NCBI GenBank assembly: GCA_022457155.1
Contig: JAJGOT010000021.1
Location: forward strand, 1,218,501-1,282,500
Reading direction: 5' to 3'
Length of the DNA stretch: 64,000 nucleotides
From: Cladopsammia gracilis
Taxonomy: Eukaryota > Cnidaria > Anthozoa > Scleractinia > Dendrophylliidae
Each line of letters opens with the position of its first letter. The stretch's first letter is position 1. A model generated the notes under the pieces. It searched no databases, was not told the origin of the DNA, and was given only the letters and a program-made list of their open reading frames with translations. This document shows, one piece after another, positions 11,158 through 24,400 of this stretch. A program made the position numbers and the translations under genes.

Positions 11158-11386
11158 TAGTAGGTACGATGCCCGCCACGGCCTCACCAAAAATAAGGGG
11201 TAACTCACCCCCACGGAAGCTTCCTGGAATAATTGCCGACCCCTCCACGGAGCCTTCCCCACGAGCCGACTGAAGGAGGTCCGTGGGGAAGGCTCCGTGG
11301 AGCGGTCGGCAATTATTCCAGGAAGCTTCCGTGGGGGTGAGTTACGCTTATTTTTGGCGAGGCCGTGCGGGCACCGTACCTACTAC
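11158..11386. repeat. Long hairpin, about 105-bp inverted arms
   Basis: The arm 11158-11263 is repeated in inverse orientation at 11282-11386 with few mismatches, around an 18-bp spacer. Examples are acggaagcttcctggaataa against ttattccaggaagcttccgt, and tagtaggtac against gtacctacta. It ends about 480 bp upstream of the 5'-UTR exon of the ABC gene. Probably a foldback transposon. Confidence 0.85.
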
Positions 11387-11867
11387 TTCCCTTGAAGCCT
11401 CGGTTTTATTTCTTAGTCGGTCACTTTCCACTGCGGTCCGCCGTTTTCCTCGTTTGCATCGCTAACCATTACACATTGTATTTCTTTGCGAAACATAGCA
11501 AAGACACTTTCACCGGGTGGATCGACGCACAAGTGACCAATAAGAGTAAATCAAGTCAATTGGAACCCAAAAATGGCGATAAAACGCGTATTATATTATA
11601 TCTACAACTATTTTTGCAGTGTGATACAGGAATGGAGGGATATGCACTTCACTGGATCATTCTTTTTAATGACATTATTGTTTTGAAAAGGTATCATTAA
11701 ACTTTGTTGGGAATAGAGATCAAAACAATTTTGGGATCATGGATGAGACAAATGGGTACAAAAAGGATCATTGAATAAAACAATACCTCGTCACGACCCT
11801 ACTATTTAGTAGAAAATGAATTAACAAATGCAATGTACTGGTTGCTTTGCCTCTGGCTTTTTCTTAG

Positions 11868-11879
11868 GTCAACAGGAAG
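11868..11879 (+). other. 5'-UTR part of the first coding exon
   Basis: A polypyrimidine stretch and ttcttag at 11861-11867 form a good acceptor directly before gtcaacaggaag and the ATG. This suggests an upstream non-coding exon. The alternative is that transcription starts nearby and the acceptor-like string is coincidental. Confidence 0.45.
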
Positions 11880-12434
11880 ATGTCAAATAAAGCTTACGAG
11901 ACCGTAGCAACCGATGAAGATAATGACGCGGATCAGTCTTCTCATCCTACGAAATCAGTAAATTGTTTCTCTCTTCTGACCTTTTGGTGGATGAACAGCA
12001 TATTTAGAACAGGGAGCAAGCGGCCATTGAACCAATCCGATTTCCTACCGCTTCACGAGAAAGACAGAACACGTGATCTAACAGAGGGACTTCAAAAAGA
12101 ATGGAATGATCATGTACAAGAATGTAACAACACCCGTGGAAAACATCCCAAACTGTGGAAATGTGTTTTAAGGACGCTCCCCTGGAAGGAGATTGTATTT
12201 ATTACTAGTATTTGGACCACCGATTCCATCTGCCGTCTTGTTCATCCACTTGTGCTTGGTTTACTACTTCGTTTGTTAAGTTCTATCGAGATGGACCGCA
12301 CCCGAGCGTATACGTGCTGTTTGGCATTAACATTATTGCCATTATATACCATCTGCCCACAAATCCTAGCTTACAGAATGGAGTTGTTTGGTATGAGGCT
12401 TAGTAGTGCGATTAAGGGAATTGTTTATCTTAAG
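11880..12434 (+). CDS. ABCC4: ABC transporter coding exon 1
   Basis: Encodes residues 1-185: an acidic N-terminus, the conserved [20 protein letters not shown] segment preceding TMD1, and the first two membrane helices (about 104-133 and 141-163). It ends [11 protein letters not shown] in phase 0 at taag/gtaaaa. The ATG is chosen because it directly precedes the conserved N-terminal block and follows an acceptor. Confidence 0.92.
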
Positions 12435-15400
12435 GTAAAAGTGACAATTTTTCCTGATCCGTTATACATAAGCATGATCCAAAGGTGCCTGCCCACACAC
12501 TCACAAGGAACACCAGTAATGTTCTTTAAACTGAATGGATTTTCGAGCAATTAAGTTACTCGCCCAGCTACCAGTATCTATTAAGTATATCGTACCTTGA
12601 GAGCCCCTTCCTGTACAAGAAATGACGAGAAGACCGCTAAAAATCAACTGTCGAAACCGTCGAACTTTGCATCACACCTTCGGTGATCTTTCAAAATACC
12701 ATGACTGTCACGCAATATACGAAAGTCTTGAATTACAAGCCAAGCGGACAATCATGGCTACGTGTGGTTATGCCCGGGTTGGGGAGGGGGGGGGGGGGGG
12801 GAATTCAACAAAGTTTTGTACGGGGATGTTCCGCCGCAAGGTCCAAACCCTTACCCTTTCATATAGTTTTTGACAGAAAAGGTACCCCTTTCATATACCT
12901 TTCATTGAAAATGGTACCCCTTTCATATAGCCTTTACGTGCGTCTGTTTGATATATTGTGAAAGGTTCTTTTCTAATACTTAAATGGCAGTTTCCCCTGC
13001 CTTTTTTATACTTCAACTTGTGTTTTCCCCACCCTTTCCTATACTTCGTGAAATTCCCACCCCCCCCCCCCCCCCCCCGGGGTGGTTATGCGGCATTTGT
13101 TGGAGAAATTTGTGGCTGTAGCTCAAACAATCCTGCAAACACAAGTAAACATGTGCAAAAAGGATATCAGTGCACATCTGAACGGCCACAAAGTGTAGGA
13201 TTCTTCACTAGATTCGGAGGCAAGCCTTTTGCTGGCGCGTGCAGAAAAAACCATGAAGTAACTTTTAAAGTATTATAACACTTTCGATCACGAATAGTCC
13301 CTATTTTCTCTTAGAGATAGTCTAGCGAAAAGTGAAATAGTGTTCACAAACAAGCGTGGGAGAAAGTTGTCGGCCTTGCCGATACATGTACTCAACAAAT
13401 GAGAACAATGAAAGCGCGTCAAGTTACCATGCAGCTGGTGACTCGCAAGTTTTGCTTTCCGCTCGACTATCAAAGACGGTCGGAGACCAATCGTTAACCG
13501 CCACCGAAGGCCGACTAATTTAGGCCCGGTTCAGACGCCGAACTTTTCATGAGCCGAACCTAATACCTTGAATTAAGTACATGAAAAGTTCGGCGTCTGA
13601 ATCAGTTAAGAACGGCTATTTGAATTTGGAACGGCTCAGCCGTTCTTTCCGCCTGGCTCAGCCGGGAATTTCGGCTTTGGAACGGCTTTGATTCAGACGC
13701 CGAACTTTTCATGAGCCGAACCTAATGCATAAATTATTATAACGACTGGTGCGTGTTCTGACATCTTTGCCTGAAAATCGCTGACCTTTCGATCTGTTTC
13801 TCTTCAAACTGAATTAAGTTCGGCGTCTCAATCAACAGGCGTACTTTTGTTAATTTGGGTCGGTCCAAATTCGAATTAAGTTCGGCTCATGAAAAGTTCG
13901 GCGTCTAAACCGGGCCTAAAGGAGCGGCGTAAAGCGCGGGTCAAAATGAAGACTTGACTGAGAACCGGAAACAGCGCAAAGAAACGTACTTCATAGTTTT
14001 GGCATTGATTAATGCGTCACATATTATTTTGAAATGCTCCCGGGATCCCTATCAATTGTAATTGACAAACACTCTAAAGTTGGAGCCGTTAAAGACTTCA
14101 TAATGCTTTTAGCTTTATCTCGTTTATGTTGTTTGGCCAAAAACATTACACCTTAAAAGCCAAATAATCGATATTTTTCTTTTCCAAACCCTCGAACGCC
14201 CACACCCACCTTCTGCCCCCCTGTCGTAGTCTACAGCTTATACACTAATGACACAACAAGCGCAAAAACTGACGCCATCATCTCTAGTTTTTAATCTAAT
14301 TAAGTACGAATTTTTAAGATGACTGAAGCCTTCCGAACAGATTTCCACCAAAGCGATTGGTTGGGTTCTCCTGAATATACGACGGATTTTTGTTTTCTTT
14401 TCCTGGATTTGGAAACAATACAGCTAGCTGGCTTATACCTGTAAACATAGGCCGTTTAATATTTTTATCATCCTTTTGGCCGGTACTGCACTTACTTTAA
14501 AAACTGTTTACTGTTTTTAGGGGTATTTTGGTCAATTTTTAATTGAACTCAACAAATTATAATAATGATACCTCCAAAATGATATATACCTCTACATAGT
14601 AAAAGGAATGTGCTTAATTTTATTCTATTTCTGTTTTTTTTTTTTACCTTTGTTGTAACTGAATTACAAGCCAACGGGCAAACCAGTGCATTAATAAAAT
14701 TCTTTGGCAGATAACGACTTCACTAAGGCGAGACAAACCTAGTGAGCCTTGAGTCAGGGGCACCCAACGATCGTTTTCTGTTAAATATCCGTTCAAAAAG
14801 GTTTAGGTTCCCTAGAAATTTCGAATTTCGAATTTCGAGATGGCAGTTCCATTCATCTGAGATTTTCGGATTTTCTTTATAATGGCTGCTCGTACTTTTT
14901 TTCGAAAATCGCGCTTTTCCTTCGAAGTTTTCTAGAATTTTCTTAAAAAATTTAAGCCCTTAACATTTTCTATACCGACTTTGGATTTGTAGCGAGGAGA
15001 GTATGAAGAGAGTTCTCTGTCGCCCTAGAAGATTCGATATCACATTTGAAATCCCTATGGTTTTTGAATAATCTTCTCACATCCTTCATGCTATAAAAAG
15101 GTTCCCTAAAATTTTCGGCTATCAAAAGGCATCATTGGTTGACCTAACCTTTTCGAGAATCTCCAAAAACGACCTGAGGTTTTCGGGAAATGGGTAAAAC
15201 ATGCCTAATAAATTCGTGAAGACCAAAGTTCCCCTAGAACGACCGAACAGTTAAAGATTTTCTAGGGAAGCTTATAATTCAGTTATATAGTTTTAAAAGC
15301 ACTTTGGACAGCCTAAAACGGTGTTTTAAGGAATTTTGGGAAAAACCGTCGTTTAGTGCCCCTGTTGAGTATTGTGCAGTACATTTCATCGGAATTATTT

Positions 15401-18400
15401 CCTATTCTAGACAGCATTTTCTTATTGCTAAAAGTTGAGAGTCTGAAGTAAATAAAATTTATGGGAAATTCTTCGCCCTCCCCCCCCACCAACACGTGGC
15501 GTAGCTGGTAACGCAAGACCTCCGTACTTTGCGTGACAGGTTTGGTATTTTGAAAGATCACCCAAGGTGCAACACAAAGTTCGGCGGGTTCGAAGGTTGA
15601 TTTTTAACGGTCTGCTCGTCATTTAGTTATTTAGATATCCAGGAAGGGGCTCTCAAGGTAATGATAGTTGTGCGAGTAACCTATCTTATTTTCTGTTGCG
15701 ACCATTTTACAAAATGAATGTAAATAAAAATATTTCGACTGTCAGAAAGATAAACTCAATTTATGCAAATGTTTTCACGCTACAATAAAGTAAAAAAAAT
15801 GCTAGGCGGCAGAAGGTCTGTATGTTAGCAGCGCTTGCGATATTTATACAGGGAGTTCGTTAAAAATTTTCGCGCCACTAAAGAAAACACCGCTTATTTC
15901 TGATCTGATGACTTTACTTAAGGTTGAAGCTTACCAGGAGGCTTAAAGTTTGGATCATAGCCGCAGAAAATCAGGAATTAGCGGTTGTTACTTGAAAACC
16001 CTGATCACTACTTTCATTGCCGTTAGTGAAGGTCAAACGGTCATGCTTTGAGGATAAATACGATGTACATATTGCGCTCTTAATTTTTTCCATTTCATTT
16101 ACCCAAGAAGTTTATTTCGTAAAATCGTAGAAACATTGCTTATTCCGACGAATGTAGTCTTATCTGGCGAAGTTATGTACCAAGACGTGTTTTTTGCTTC
16201 TGAATTTGGCCTTATTTTCGCATAGGACAATTCCACTCAAAACGGTTATTTTTGGAAAATCTGTCAAAAATTCTGGTTTTCATAAAATTGATATTTGACA
16301 ATGCTTACGTTTGGAAGAAATACTCTCCTTTTAGTATATGGCTTTCATTTTTATTTCTAGAGGTTTAAACAAGTGACACTTCCAAGTCGGTTTTCCTTGC
16401 TCCTGGGTCATCTGAGTGGAAAAGTCGCCGTTACGAAAAAATATTAAAGTAAACAAACTGAAAAATATATTTTTACAAATGGTTTAGTAAGACCTTTGTT
16501 ATGACAAAGTTTGAAAATTTCCGAATCTTGCATGGTCGAAGGCGAAAATTAGGGAAAGCCGCTTTTAAAAACGAAAACCATTGGGTATTCGTAGTTTTAA
16601 ATAAATTTGAAATAGCTGAAAACAACAATGAAGGTCTGAATTGGGCTGACTGCTGATCAACCGACTTAGCTTATTGGCTTACCGACCGACTGATGTATAT
16701 GATGAGTTTTCCACTTATGAATCAATTAGCTGGTGGATTGAATGATTGACTGATTGTTGATGAGTTGACTGACTGAATGTCAGATTAACCAATTGACTGA
16801 CTAATCCTTACAGGCCGACCTAATGACTGACTGGATGTTTTACTATGCAAGTGACAGTCTGATTTAACGATTTACGTACCTATGAACTGATTTTGATTTT
16901 TGATTTTGAACTAATTGGTTGACATATTTTTTGATGGACTGATGGAGTGACCATGCACATGAGACTGACCAACTGTTTGACCGAGCAAAGGACGGGTGGA
17001 CTAACTTGCTGACTAATTCACTGAGTGGTTGGCTAATGGAGTAACTAACAGACCAACTAACCAACATATTTACTCAATGATTAACTAACTAGCTGAACAA
17101 TTGACAAACTGACCAAACATTTGATGGACTGACTGTTAAGCTAATTAACTGATTGTTCCACTAAATGGACCAACTGGTTATCCATTAGACTAACTGACTG
17201 AGCGACAGATCAACCAACAGATCGATTGATTGACAGATTGATTGATTGATTGATTGATTGATGATTTATTGACTAACTAATTGATCGATCTACCGACACC
17301 CAGACCATCTCAGTGATAAGCCATCAGAAGTGGCAGTAGTTGATCAACGGACCATCTGAGCAAATGATCCGCTTGATAACTGAGGGCAGGAGCATAGTGT
17401 TTTTAATATTGTTCTCAAATTATGCCAAAGTTATGGCCAAATCGCGTTCAATTTAGCTAATTAAAATGCGTCTAAAAGTGTTCTTCATATATATTATATA
17501 TTTTTCATTGATATTCTGTGCCGATCGATGGACGTTTTTCATTGTAGAACCCTGGGCGCATTAATTAACGAGTTTTATCATTGTCTGTTTTCATGTGTCT
17601 ACAGATTCTTCTTATCAGTCGGCAGAGCCTTCGGGAAACATCAACTGGGAACATTATTGACTTAATATCAAATGACGTTCAAAGGATCGAACAGGCACCT
17701 CTTAAGACACAAGCTGTGTTCTTGGGTTTTTTCGAACTGGTAGTTGGAATTTTCTTAGTGTTATACTTCACCGGTTGGCAGCCACTAATTGGTGTTCTGT
17801 TTCTAACTGCCTTAATCCCTGGCATCATGATAATCTCATCTGTTTGTGCTCGACTACGGGAGGAGACCGCTGAAGTGACGGACCGACAAATTTCGCTGAT
17901 GAATGAGCTTGTGTGTGGAATACGTGCTCTTAAGACGCATGCGTGGGAAGACCTCTATCGAGAAAAAGTGCAACAAGTAAGAAGGTGAGTGGATAATTAA
18001 TGCGATTAGATATTGTATGCATTACTGTCAATGTCACATGGCTCGTGATGACAACTTAAGCTTGAACTCACTTATATACACTTTATGTCACGAGGTTCCT
18101 GCAAAACACGGTCAATCTTTTTATCTATGCTAATAAAAAAGGTGTTCTTTAAAGAACTAGGTCTACACAGTATAGACACAAATTTGTAAATAACGAGTTA
18201 CAACCCATACTTTATCTGGCCAAATGCTATAAACTGTGAAAATTTTATGAAGATTTCACCGGAGGAAATTGAAAATCACAATTAAATCCATGTAAACAAT
18301 GAAAAACGCATTTGCTTGGGCAGTTTTAATTCAAGACTGAAGCCATTATATTAACAGAGATGGGTGTGGAACACTGTTTCATCATTACGTTTTACATTTT

Positions 18401-21400
18401 GATAGGTTTTAGTGAACTGGGTGTAAAAAGGAATGTGAAAACCAGGTTACAAAAAGCAACACAAGCGCGCGCAACATCAACTATTATTACTCCATGGAGC
18501 TACCTTAACATTGTTAGCGAAGATGTTTCATCGAAATCAAAACATTTATCCAACAAAAAAATGTTCGTCAAACATTATCTATCATGGCGTGCTGAACGTT
18601 CTAACATTATCTAACCAACAAAATGTTGTACAACACTGTTAGAACGTGTAGCCGGGGATTGACAATGCACGAGAAACAAGTTTGCTATTTTCTTAATAAA
18701 ATGTCCCATGATTTGCGCGCTTCCACCGATTTCATTTAGGTAAATTGGTGGTGTTGCATTGTAGGTTGAAATGAAATTCAGGTTAAAATGATTTCAACCG
18801 AGCTTGATTTTGAATTACCTTTGTTTCTGATTTATGATAATGAATCAAAGACAAAAGAGATTCAAAATCAAACTGCGTTGAAATCATTTTAACCTGAATT
18901 TCATTTACAACAGTGGCATTTGGCAATAAAACATGATTGGACATTATGCAAGCGAAATTTCAATATTCCGGTGGGACAGTTCGCTTAAAAGGAGCAGCAT
19001 ATGCCTGGGACTTGCTGCTTCTTCTAGATATTCTTATATGTTTATTTTCTTTTTTCCTTGAAGCGTTTAGTTTTTAATCACCAAGTCTATTTGGTGACTT
19101 GCTTTTCATTTTTATGTTTCATTCCAGGTAGTTTTATTCACTGAACTTGCATGTGTCCATTACTGAAACCTCACATAGGGAACATTTTACATTATTATCA
19201 CTTATTTATATTATGGCTGTCTGTTTAATTTATAGGAGTGAGATTTTGGTTCTTCTAAAAAAGAGTCCCCTGTTATCAATTATAGAGAGTTTGATGTATT
19301 CAGGTTCTGTGGCAACGTTTATATCGATGTTCACCCTTGTGCTTACTGGCCACTTTCTATCGTCTTCAACGGCTTTCATTGTACTCTCTTATATGAATGT
19401 TCTTCGATTATGCGTATCCAATAGGCTGGGGATTTGTATTCCTTTGGCTTTTGAAGTCCTTGTCTCCTTCAAAAGAATTGAAAGATTCCTCCTTTTGAGT
19501 AACATGCATCTGAATCCTTTGGAGTACAAGCAAAGTTCTCGTGGACAAAACAAGATCGTTAAACCTGATGCAATTAATCAGTATTCACAAGTGTTGGTCA
19601 GGGAGCCAATACTGCAAGACGAACTGGCTATTCAGAACGTCATCCTTGGAAAACAAAATACAGATCATCTTGTTTCTAAAAATGAACAAGTGAAACAGTA
19701 TACACTGCTTGAGCAAACCAATATGCATTTATCCGTTTTGAATCTCACATGTAAATTAAGTGAATTGAATGGTGATAAGTATCTTATTCGAGATATCAGT
19801 TTTGACGCATCGGATAAAAGCCTGACGGTCATCACTGGTCAAGTTGGCAGTGGAAAGTCAACACTGTTGGCGGCGATCGCAGGCGAGGTGAACAAATCAT
19901 GTGGTGACATGGTCTGTACTGGAAGCATAGCTTATGTCCCTCAGACGGCTTGGGTTTATTCTGGAACTCTTAGAGAAAACGTGTTGTTTGGTGAGAATTA
20001 TGACAAAAACAGATATGCTAAAGTGATCGACGCATGCGGGCTACGAGAAGACATCAACAGATTTCCAAATGGCGATATTTCATTTATTGGAGAACATGGT
20101 ATTCTACTGAGTGGAGGTCAGAGGGCTCGAGTCCACCTGGCACGCGCGGTATACGCTGATGCAGATGTCTATCTACTGGATGATCCTCTAAGCGCAGTGG
20201 ATGCCAAAGTCGAGGAACATATATTTAACGAGTGTGTTTGCAAGCTGCTACGAGATAAAATTACAATTCTAGTGACGTACACAGAGAAGCACATGATAGT
20301 AGCTGATCACGTTGTGGTCCTTTATAGAGGTAGCGTACTAGGAAAAGGAAGCTATTATGAATTGCAAAGTGACAGGAAATTACTTGATACTATCCTAGCT
20401 GCATCTGCCGCCACCAACAAAGAGAAGTTAACGCCTGTAGCGAGCCATGAAACTGAAACAACGCAATTGGATACAACTCCAGTCATTGGTAGCATTGCTG
20501 AGCATTTTCAGATCTCAGAAGAAGAAAAGGCCACTGGGAAAATTTCACCTGCATTGTACTGGGATTATTTTAGAGCTGGAATGCACCCCGTTGTGATGAT
20601 TGCCGTGGTTACTCTCTTCCTAGCAACCCAAGGTTAGTGCCGTTTAGGTTCTTAAGCCGGTTGGAAGCCTTATTTTGCTTGCAATAATGGGGATGTGCCC
20701 TTTGTGTTTTATTAAGGAAACAGATAACGAGACCAAGTGCGTTGTTGTGTTTTATAAACACGGGGAATATTAAAAAGCACGAGAGAAGTGATAAGAGAAG
20801 CACAAGCCGTGGGCGAGTGCTTTTTGCTCTTGTCGAGTGTTTTTTGTTTTTTTGTAATTTCCAAGTGCTTATATAACTGAACAATGCACGAGGAATAAGT
20901 TCACTTTTCCTTTCCAAAATATCCTACGATATGCGCACGCTCATACTGGTGACGTTACTGAAAAAGTTTGCGCTGACGTAAGGCGCGTGCTTTATAAAAG
21001 AAATAATGAACTCAGTTTAACCAATCAAAATTTTGGCCTTTTAATTTTAACAATTTTCAATTTTTCATCGATATAAACAATAGCTAACAATTAAAGCGCG
21101 CATTTATTTTATTATTTTATAAGACGCAATATGAAAAAACATGGTTTGGCCTTCTTTAGTAATATGATATAGTTTGGAAGCTGCCGGTCCGCTCTAATTG
21201 GTTGATAAACCATGCTTTATTGATCGGAATAGTAGGAGCGACCAAGTTCGCGCTTGTATCTCAAATGTTAGATAGATAGATAGAAACTTTATTTAAGTGT
21301 CAAAAGACCTTATAGCCTGGGTAAACCCATACTAATTTGGGGACACATAAAAATATTAAAAAAAAGTATAAAATATCTAATATTAATCTAAAACCTAAAA

Positions 21401-24400
21401 TATATTTAATATTTAAAATTTATATAAAGCTAACAATCTATTAATTGATAATAAAAGCTAAAATTTATAAAAAAAGAAAATGATAAAATTGTATTGTTAT
21501 GATGAGCAGAGGGTACAATCCTTGCAACCATCATCTATTAACAGAGTTATGTCGTATTTACGAATCTTATTTTTAAAAGCATTCAACGTTTTTGCTGATC
21601 TATCAGCTGTAGATAACTTTCCCCATAACCCTGGGCCTTGATAGCTTAAAGAGTGTTTACCATGCGTTATTGTATTGTACCTAGGAATTGAGAAATCTGA
21701 TTGCCTTAAGTTGTAGGAAGAAGTGTGGTTATTAAAAATATTACAAATATTAGTGGGGCATAATTTATGCTTAACTTTGTACATAAGGATGCAGATATCC
21801 TGCAAGCGCCTGTTCATCAGCGTTGGCAACTCGGCCCTCTCAAGTAGTTGAGTATAACTTGCATGCTTGTCCCTATACACCGCCCTTAGTCCTCTTTCTT
21901 GCAATCTTTCTAGTTTTCGCGAGTCACTGGATCTACAAAAATGCCAGACTAAGTGGCAATACGTAAGATACGGCAGAACTGCTGATTTAAATAGTACTAG
22001 CTTTGCCTTTGTTGGAATTAAGTTTCTAAGTCTCATGAGAACGCCGATCCTTTGACTTGCCTTATTGCAAATTGAGCTTATGTGATCAGTAAAGTTGTAA
22101 AGTTTCAGAAAAATTTAGCCATGGAAACGCGCGAAAAGCTGCTGTTTGATTTGCTTTCTTTGGCTTCCTAGCACGCAAATTTATTAAACTAGCATCATGA
22201 GCGCGCTGAAATAGAGGTGGGGTTAAATAGAGTATTTACGAACGGGAACGTAAAGTAAAATATGTCAATAAAACAGACAAAAAATGTAATGTTTGTTGTT
22301 TTCCCTTTATAGTTTTGATAGTTTCGCCTGATGTATGGCTTTCGTATGTGACCAAGATGACCTGGAAACAACAACGAGATAAGACAACTTGGCGCATTTA
22401 CGCCAGTTTTGCCTCCGCTGCCTTAATTTCCGCTGTCATTCGTGGCAGTGTTTTCTTCCATGTTTCTCTAAGATCCGCTGAAAACCTCCACAACAAAATG
22501 GTAACCTGCGTTCTAAAAGCGCCAGTATTATTTTTCGACACGAACCCGGCAGGACGAATTTTGAACAGATTTTCTAAAGACATTGGATCAATTGATGAGC
22601 TCCTACCCCGGATGTTTCTTTCGGTTATCCAGTTGCTCTTGCTGGTGATTGTAGCTGTATTGATGCCCGCATTTACAAATTTCTGGCTCTGTTTTGTTTC
22701 CTTTCCCACTATAATCATTTTATTGTACCTGGCATGGTATTACTTGAAGACTTCGCGAGAGATGAAAAGATGGCAGTCAATATGCCGCAGCCCTGTTTTT
22801 TCACACTTCTCAGAGACCATGGATGGTTTGGACACCATCCGCACGCGAAAAAAGGAAAAAGATTTCATCGAACAATTTTATCGGTAAGCTTTAAGGTTAC
22901 AGTGTACCTTCAGATCGAAAATTTATCGAATTTTTTTTTTTGCGTTAAAATTAAGTTTACAGAATGAACTTTCATCCAAAAAAAAATTATCGAAAAATAG
23001 TGAAAATTGACCGAGAAATGACGGTATAACTTTTGTGGGCGGAGTTTGTTTATTAAGCGATATGTTTTTTTAAGCGCCGTTTTCTCAAAGTTAATTTTTC
23101 GCTTGTTGGGGACACTTTAAAGAGCTACAACTCAAAGGGAATTTGTTCGATTTTCCTTAAATTTGGACAGAAGCTAGGCTAACATATAATCAACAAAAAC
23201 GTGTCGGCGAATTTCTTAATTCCGAAAACTTTTTCGTCAAGAGCCATTTCCGTGCGATCATTCCAATTTTTTTTCTCCCCTTTTCGAAAATATTCTGTAA
23301 CTTTTCGCTGCAATTGAATATGGGAAATCGCCGACACGTTTTTTTAGCGCTTCGTGTCCGGAAACCCGAGAACAAATCAAATTAGCAAAATATAATAATC
23401 GCTTTCAGTTATAGCGTTTTAAAGCTGATTCGGACTTTCGAATTTAGACGTCGTAAAAAATTCGACAATTCATTTTATTAGCAAATTGTTTCCATATTTA
23501 GATAGCCAGCTCTATAAGCTTTAATTTGATATCTGGGTTTAGGTATATTAAGTGTAATCTTAAGACGCTAGAGCTGTTATGCTGGAGACACCCCCGAAGG
23601 TACACTGTAACCTTAAGCGTTGCAAACAAACGTTTCTTTTTCAATTTTTTTCCCACTGCCTTATGTGAGTGCATTTTGATTGGGAATAATGCTAAGCATT
23701 CTGTTTAACAAATAGATTCCATTTGGCCGTGTGTCTGTTCAGTTATAGATCACAGATGATTTCCAAATGTGGTAGGAACAAAAAAGTGCCACACGAGCCG
23801 CAGGCGAGTGTGTCACTGATGTTCTTAGAAAAATTTCTTCTCTGCGATCGCAATCGCAACGATCGCAACGATCGCAACGGTTGGTTTCCATATGATCGCA
23901 AGGGTCGCAAGAATCGCAGCGATCGTCGATCGTAACGATCGCTGCGATCGTTGCGATCGTTGCGATTATATGGAAACCAGGCTTAAGGCGATTACTATGC
24001 GACTTTCTAAGGTATTAGATAGTATAATTGACCCGGACCAGACTTGTTCTGTTCCGGACCGCACGATCACTCATAATGTAACTCTTTTGCGCGATGTCCT
24101 TGACTATATCGAACGTACGGATGAGACTGGCATTCTTGTCAGTCTGGATCAAGAAAAGGCATTTGATTGCGTCAATCGTACTTTCCTTTTGAATGTTTTG
24201 AAGCGCTTTGGCTTTGGCCCTGATTTTTTGAAATGGATCACTACTTTCTACTCTGGCGCTAATATGCGAATTATTTTGAATAATTGGTTAGCAGACCCCA
24301 TCCCTTTGCAGCGTGGAGTTCGACAGGGGGACCCTCTATCGCCATTACTCTATGTAATATGCGTGGAGGTTCTCGCCTGTCAAGTTCGCAATTCTCCCTA

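Noticed and set aside
12622..12961. ORFs starting MTRRPLKIN and MIFQNTM
   Set aside because: They translate a SINE copy and a G tract; the same peptides appear from the inverted SINE at 15428-15622.
18360..18614. 84-codon ORF in ABC intron 2 as an extra exon
   Set aside because: Exons 2 and 3 already join in phase with the family sequence uninterrupted; no good splice sites around it.
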